Shown: positions 6,235-8,844 of the stretch, one piece after another
Numbering within the stretch: the stretch's first letter is position 1
Layout of the letters: the number at the start of each line of letters is the position of its first letter
NCBI GenBank assembly: GCA_005885115.1
Contig: VAXX01000053.1
Location: 1-8,844, forward strand
Length of the DNA: 8,844 nucleotides
Direction: 5' to 3'
DNA from: Actinomycetota bacterium
Lineage (GTDB): Bacteria; Actinomycetota; Actinomycetes; Mycobacteriales; Micromonosporaceae
Translations under genes and position numbers: made by a program
The notes under the pieces: generated by a model
What the model was told of the DNA's origin: nothing
What the model saw: the letters and a program-made list of their open reading frames with translations, nothing else
The model's database searches: none

Positions 6235-6240
6235 TACCGT
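6235..6240 (+). promoter_or_regulatory. -10 element (TACCGT) of a probable leaderless promoter for the DUF3499 gene
   Basis: TACCGT is preceded by GA, giving GATACCGT, and ends 6 bases before the GTG at 6247-6249. No ribosome-binding site is present. The 111 bases between the two divergent start codons hold only these two promoters and GCCGGC-type GC-rich sequence. Confidence 0.6.
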
Positions 6241-6246
6241 GCCGCC

Positions 6247-6612
6247 GTGAGGTCCCCACGGCGTTGTTCCCGTAACGGTTGCCCCAAGCCGGCGGTCGCG
6301 ACGTTGACCTATGTCTACGCCGAGTCCACAGCGGTGATCGGGCCGCTGGCCGCGTTCGCCGAGCCGCACACGTACGACCTGTGTGAGCCGCATGCCCGGA
6401 GCCTGACCGCGCCGCGCGGCTGGGATCTGGTCCGCCACGATGGCGAGTACGAGCCACCCCCGCCCAGCAGCGACGACCTGGTGGCGTTGGCCGAGGCGGT
6501 ACGCGAGGCGGGCCGCCCGACGACCGGTACCCACCGGGACGAGCAGCCCCCACCGCCGGGCATACCGGTCGGCCGGCGCGGGCACCTGCGGGTCATCCCG
6601 CCATCGCGTTGA
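6247..6612 (+). CDS. DUF3499 family protein, small zinc-ribbon-like protein
   Basis: The 121-residue protein begins MRSPRRCSRNGCPKPAVATLTYVY and continues with AFAEPHTYDLCEPHARSLTAPRGWDLVR. Cys7 and Cys12 (C-x4-C) plus Cys46 and His49 (C-x2-H) form a likely zinc site. This matches the conserved actinobacterial DUF3499 family, whose function is not known to me; the mycobacterial counterpart (Rv3258c) sits between manB and the metallopeptidase-like gene. The second half (about 70-121) is Pro/Arg-rich and probably disordered, ending VIPPSR. The GTG at 6247 is chosen because it directly precedes the conserved MRSPRRC and lies 6 bases after a -10. The next gene begins 55 bases downstream and may share the transcript. 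Confidence 0.85.
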   Translation: MRSPRRCSRNGCPKPAVATLTYVYAESTAVIGPLAAFAEPHTYDLCEPHARSLTAPRGWDLVRHDGEYEPPPPSSDDLVALAEAVREAGRPTTGTHRDEQPPPPGIPVGRRGHLRVIPPSR

Positions 6613-6667
6613 CCTGACCTGCCAGTATTGCCTCTGGCACCGGTACGGGTGAGGGGCGGCGGGACGT

Positions 6668-7375
6668 TTGCGAGTGGTCACGGTCGAGCCCGGGGCGCTG
6701 TTCGACGCGGTCTTCACCGGCATCCTGCGCCAGGCGTTCCCGGCCGACGAACTGCCGAGCGCCGCCCAGTTGAGCGGCGCGGTCAGCGCCGGTGGCAGCC
6801 AGGTCGTCGCGGCACTGGACGAGGCGGGTACGCCGGTCGCGGTCGCGGTCGGCGAGTCGTTCCCGGAAAGCGACGTGCTGCTGCTCAGCCACCTCGCGGT
6901 CAGCCCGGACCGCCGCTCCGCAGGGGTCGGCGGCCAGTTGCTGGGGTACGTCCTGGACGCGTGGCGGACCCGGTACGCGCCCCGGGTGATCCTCGTCGAA
7001 CTCGAGCACCCCGCCGTGCACCGGGCCAGTACGGCCGGTGGCGATCCCGTTGCCCGGCTGCGTTTCTACGCCCGGTACGGTGGCCGGGCGCTGCCGGTGC
7101 CGTACTTCCAGCCGGCGCTGGGCCCCGGCCGGTCCCGGGTGTACGGGATGATCCTCGGCACGCTGTGGGTCGGGCCGGACGGCGCCGGTACGGTGCCCGG
7201 CAGCGTCGATCCCGAACCGGTCCGCGGGTTCCTGCGCGGGTACTTCACGCAGACCGAAGGTGCCGTGCCGGCGGATCGGCCGACCCGGGCGTTGTTCGTG
7301 TCCCTGGACCGTCCGGAGGGCGTACCGTTGCTCCCGCTGGAGGATCCGGCGGCGCTGCCGGTCTCGACGGCGTGA
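6668..7375 (+). CDS. GNAT-family N-acetyltransferase
   Basis: The 235-residue protein has the core of GNAT acetyltransferases, which move an acetyl group from acetyl-CoA to an amine. VLLLSHLAVSPDRRSAGVGGQLL (about 70-92) contains strand beta-4 and the pyrophosphate-binding loop R-S-A-G-V-G (83-88), matching R/Q-x-x-G-x-G/A. Helix GYVLDAWRTR follows, then ILVELEHP and LRFYARYGGRALPVPYF (the usual late tyrosine region). The last 80 residues are an extension whose function I cannot read. The substrate is unknown. The TTG at 6668 is the first start of the frame, with a weak GAGGGG 11 bases upstream; GTG at 6674 is an alternative. As I recall, mycobacteria have no GNAT gene at the matching place, so it may be lineage-specific. 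Codon use matches the neighbours. Confidence 0.8.
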   Translation: MRVVTVEPGALFDAVFTGILRQAFPADELPSAAQLSGAVSAGGSQVVAALDEAGTPVAVAVGESFPESDVLLLSHLAVSPDRRSAGVGGQLLGYVLDAWRTRYAPRVILVELEHPAVHRASTAGGDPVARLRFYARYGGRALPVPYFQPALGPGRSRVYGMILGTLWVGPDGAGTVPGSVDPEPVRGFLRGYFTQTEGAVPADRPTRALFVSLDRPEGVPLLPLEDPAALPVSTA

Positions 7376-7405
7376 GCCGCGGCGAGATCGACGTACGTCG
7401 GCCGG

Positions 7406-7411
7406 TAGGCT
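7406..7411 (+). promoter_or_regulatory. -10 element (TAGGCT) for manB
   Basis: This is the same hexamer as the cofG -10. It predicts a start near A7418, which leaves a leader of about 33 bases holding the GAGGAGA ribosome-binding site (7436-7442). The alternative GTG at 7421 would then be almost leaderless. No good -35 is visible. Confidence 0.55.
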
Positions 7412-7450
7412 CGGCGCACGGTGACAGTGCGAGTCGAGGAGAGCCGTAGG

Positions 7451-8830
7451 GTGTCCGACCTGAGCCGCTTCGTCAAGGCGTACGACGTCCGGGGCACCGT
7501 TCCGGACCAGCTCAACGCGGATGTCGCGCGGGCCTTCGGGGCGGCGTTCGTCCGCGTCCTGGCCCGGGAGGCGCCGGTACCCAGCATCGTCGTCGCGTAC
7601 GACATGCGTCCGTCCTCGCCGGAGCTGGCCGACGCGTTCGCGGCCGGGGCCGCCACCGAGGGGGCCGACGTCGTGATGGCCGGGCTCGGCTCGACGGACC
7701 TGCTGTACTTCGCCGCCGGCTACCTCGACCTGCCCGGGGTGATGTTCACCGCCAGCCACAACCCGGCCCAGTACAACGGGATCAAGCTGTGCCGGGCCGG
7801 GGCCAAGCCCATCGGTCTGGAGACCGGGCTCGCCGAGGTCCGCGACGAGGCCCAGCGGCTGCTGGACGGTGAGGCGTCGTACGCGACGGGCACGGGGACC
7901 GCGCAGCAGCGTGACCTGCTCACCGAGTACGCGCGCCACCTGCGTACCCTCGTCGACCTGTCCGGGATCCGGCCGTTGAAGGTCGTCGTGGACGCCGGCA
8001 ACGGGATGGCCGGGTACACGGTGCCGGCGGTCCTCGGTGACGCGAAGCTGGACCCGCTGCCGCTGTCGATCGTCCCGCTGTACTTCGAGCTCGACGGCAC
8101 CTTCCCCAACCACGAGGCCAACCCGCTGGAGCCGAAGAACCTGGTCGACCTGCAGGCCGCCGTCGTGGAGCACGCCGCCGACCTGGGCCTGGCCTTCGAC
8201 GGGGACGCGGACCGCTGTTTCGTCATCGACGAGCAGGGCGCGCCGGTGTCCCCGAGCGCGATCACCGCGCTGGTGGCCAGCCGGGAACTGGCCAAGCACC
8301 CGGGCGGCATCGTGATCCACAACCTGATCACCTCGCGGGCGGTAGCGGAGATCATCGCCGAGCACGGCGGGCAGCCGCTGCGCAGCCGGGTCGGGCACTC
8401 GTTCATCAAGGCGGAGATGGCCCGGACCGGCGCCATCTTCGGCGGCGAGCACTCCGCGCACTACTACTTCAGGGACTTCTGGGGCGCCGACACCGGGATG
8501 CTCGCGGCGATGCACGTGCTCGCGGCACTGGGCGGAGCCAAGGAGCCGCTGTCCGAGCTCGCCGGTGCGTACGAGCGGTACGCCTCGTCGGGCGAGATCA
8601 ACTCGACGGTCACCGACCAGCACGCCAAGCTCGGCGAGGTCGAGCAGCGCTTCGGCACCGGTAACGAGGTGGACCACCTCGACGGTCTGACCATCCGCTT
8701 CCCGGACGGGGCGTGGATCAACCTGCGCCCGTCCAACACCGAACCGTTGCTGCGGCTCAACGTCGAGGCGCCGGACACGGTACGGATGGCGCAGCTGCGT
8801 GACGAGGTCCTGGCCGCGGTCAGAAGCTAG
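7451..8830 (+). CDS. manB: Phosphomannomutase / phosphoglucomutase (alpha-D-phosphohexomutase family)
   Basis: The enzyme interconverts mannose-6-phosphate and mannose-1-phosphate (possibly also glucose phosphates). It thereby feeds GDP-mannose for mannosylated lipids, glycans and glycoproteins. The 459-residue protein has all four active-site parts in order. These are the catalytic phosphoserine loop TASHNP (Ser102), the metal loop DGDADR (250-255), the sugar-specificity loop GEHSAHYYF (from about 332) and the phosphate loop RPSNTEP (426-432). Length is normal. I chose the GTG at 7451 because GAGGAGA lies 8 bases upstream and VSDLSRFVKAYDVRG is where the family begins; GTG at 7421 would add ten residues. 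Placement near DUF3499 and whiB matches mycobacterial Rv3257c. Sugar preference cannot be read from sequence alone. Confidence 0.95.
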   Translation: MSDLSRFVKAYDVRGTVPDQLNADVARAFGAAFVRVLAREAPVPSIVVAYDMRPSSPELADAFAAGAATEGADVVMAGLGSTDLLYFAAGYLDLPGVMFTASHNPAQYNGIKLCRAGAKPIGLETGLAEVRDEAQRLLDGEASYATGTGTAQQRDLLTEYARHLRTLVDLSGIRPLKVVVDAGNGMAGYTVPAVLGDAKLDPLPLSIVPLYFELDGTFPNHEANPLEPKNLVDLQAAVVEHAADLGLAFDGDADRCFVIDEQGAPVSPSAITALVASRELAKHPGGIVIHNLITSRAVAEIIAEHGGQPLRSRVGHSFIKAEMARTGAIFGGEHSAHYYFRDFWGADTGMLAAMHVLAALGGAKEPLSELAGAYERYASSGEINSTVTDQHAKLGEVEQRFGTGNEVDHLDGLTIRFPDGAWINLRPSNTEPLLRLNVEAPDTVRMAQLRDEVLAAVRS

Positions 8831-8844
8831 AGGGAGCCCGACGA
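8831..8844 (+). promoter_or_regulatory. Possible ribosome-binding site of the next gene, at the window edge
   Basis: AGGGAG (8831-8836) follows the manB stop directly, and the window ends CCCGACGA, so an ATG beginning at 8844 would be 7 bases away. This suggests a further gene in the same operon. By mycobacterial synteny an SIS-domain or phosphomannose isomerase gene would be expected, but nothing in the window shows it. Confidence 0.35.

Noticed and set aside
6593..8677. A 694-codon open frame on the minus strand opposite manB and the GNAT gene
   Set aside because: It runs antisense to two genes with clear family motifs. Its translation is Arg/Gly/His/Val-rich low-complexity sequence, as expected from GC-rich codon shadows.
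1..8844. A new multi-gene defence, toxin or secondary-metabolite system
   Set aside because: All genes belong to the chromosomal core of actinomycetes or look like single accessory genes. There is no toxin-antitoxin pair, restriction enzyme, integrase or synthase gene.

Overview
This is GC-rich chromosomal DNA (about 73 % G+C by eye) from an actinomycete. Protein wording, gene order, promoter style and GTG/TTG starts point to the Micromonosporaceae or a close relative; that placement is an inference. Every large open stretch is accounted for by nine genes. They encode coenzyme F420 synthesis, one WhiB-type regulator, a mannose-sugar mutase and several conserved actinobacterial proteins. I see no RNA gene, transposon, CRISPR array or prophage. 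I do not see an undescribed multi-gene system here; the interest lies in gene architecture and regulation.

Layout. On the left, on the minus strand, fbiA (cofD) and the first part of fbiB (cofE) are coupled by a 4-base GTGA overlap; fbiB runs off the left edge. Divergent from them is a four-helix membrane protein with a long Pro/Gln/Tyr-rich tail. Then come cofG and cofH on the plus strand, separated by 7 bases. They correspond to the two halves of the fused FbiC protein of mycobacteria, in the same order. A 288-base regulatory region with a perfect 16-bp palindrome over a promoter leads into whiB. whiB converges on a minus-strand zincin-fold (metallopeptidase-like) gene, and their stop codons share one CTAG. 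Divergent from that gene is a DUF3499 zinc-ribbon gene, followed by a GNAT-type acetyltransferase and a phosphomannomutase (manB). A ribosome-binding-site-like sequence at the right edge suggests the next gene begins just outside.

How it fits together. CofH and CofG make the deazaflavin Fo from a ribityl-uracil and tyrosine. FbiA joins Fo to a phospho-C3 acid carrier and FbiB adds glutamates, giving F420. The whole F420 route is thus in one 5-kb block, apart from the enzyme making the activated C3 donor. As I recall it, the order fbiB-fbiA ... whiB - metallopeptidase-like - DUF3499 ... manB matches the M. tuberculosis block Rv3257c to Rv3262. Here cofG/cofH and the membrane gene are inserted, whereas mycobacterial fbiC lies elsewhere.

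Regulation. Five genes have a TANNNT -10 element just upstream. In cofG, the zincin-fold gene and the DUF3499 gene it lies exactly 6 bases before a GTG start with no ribosome-binding site, which predicts leaderless mRNAs. whiB is different: it has a TTGACG-type promoter overlapped by the palindrome, a leader of about 120 bases with an 8-bp hairpin, and a strong ribosome-binding site.
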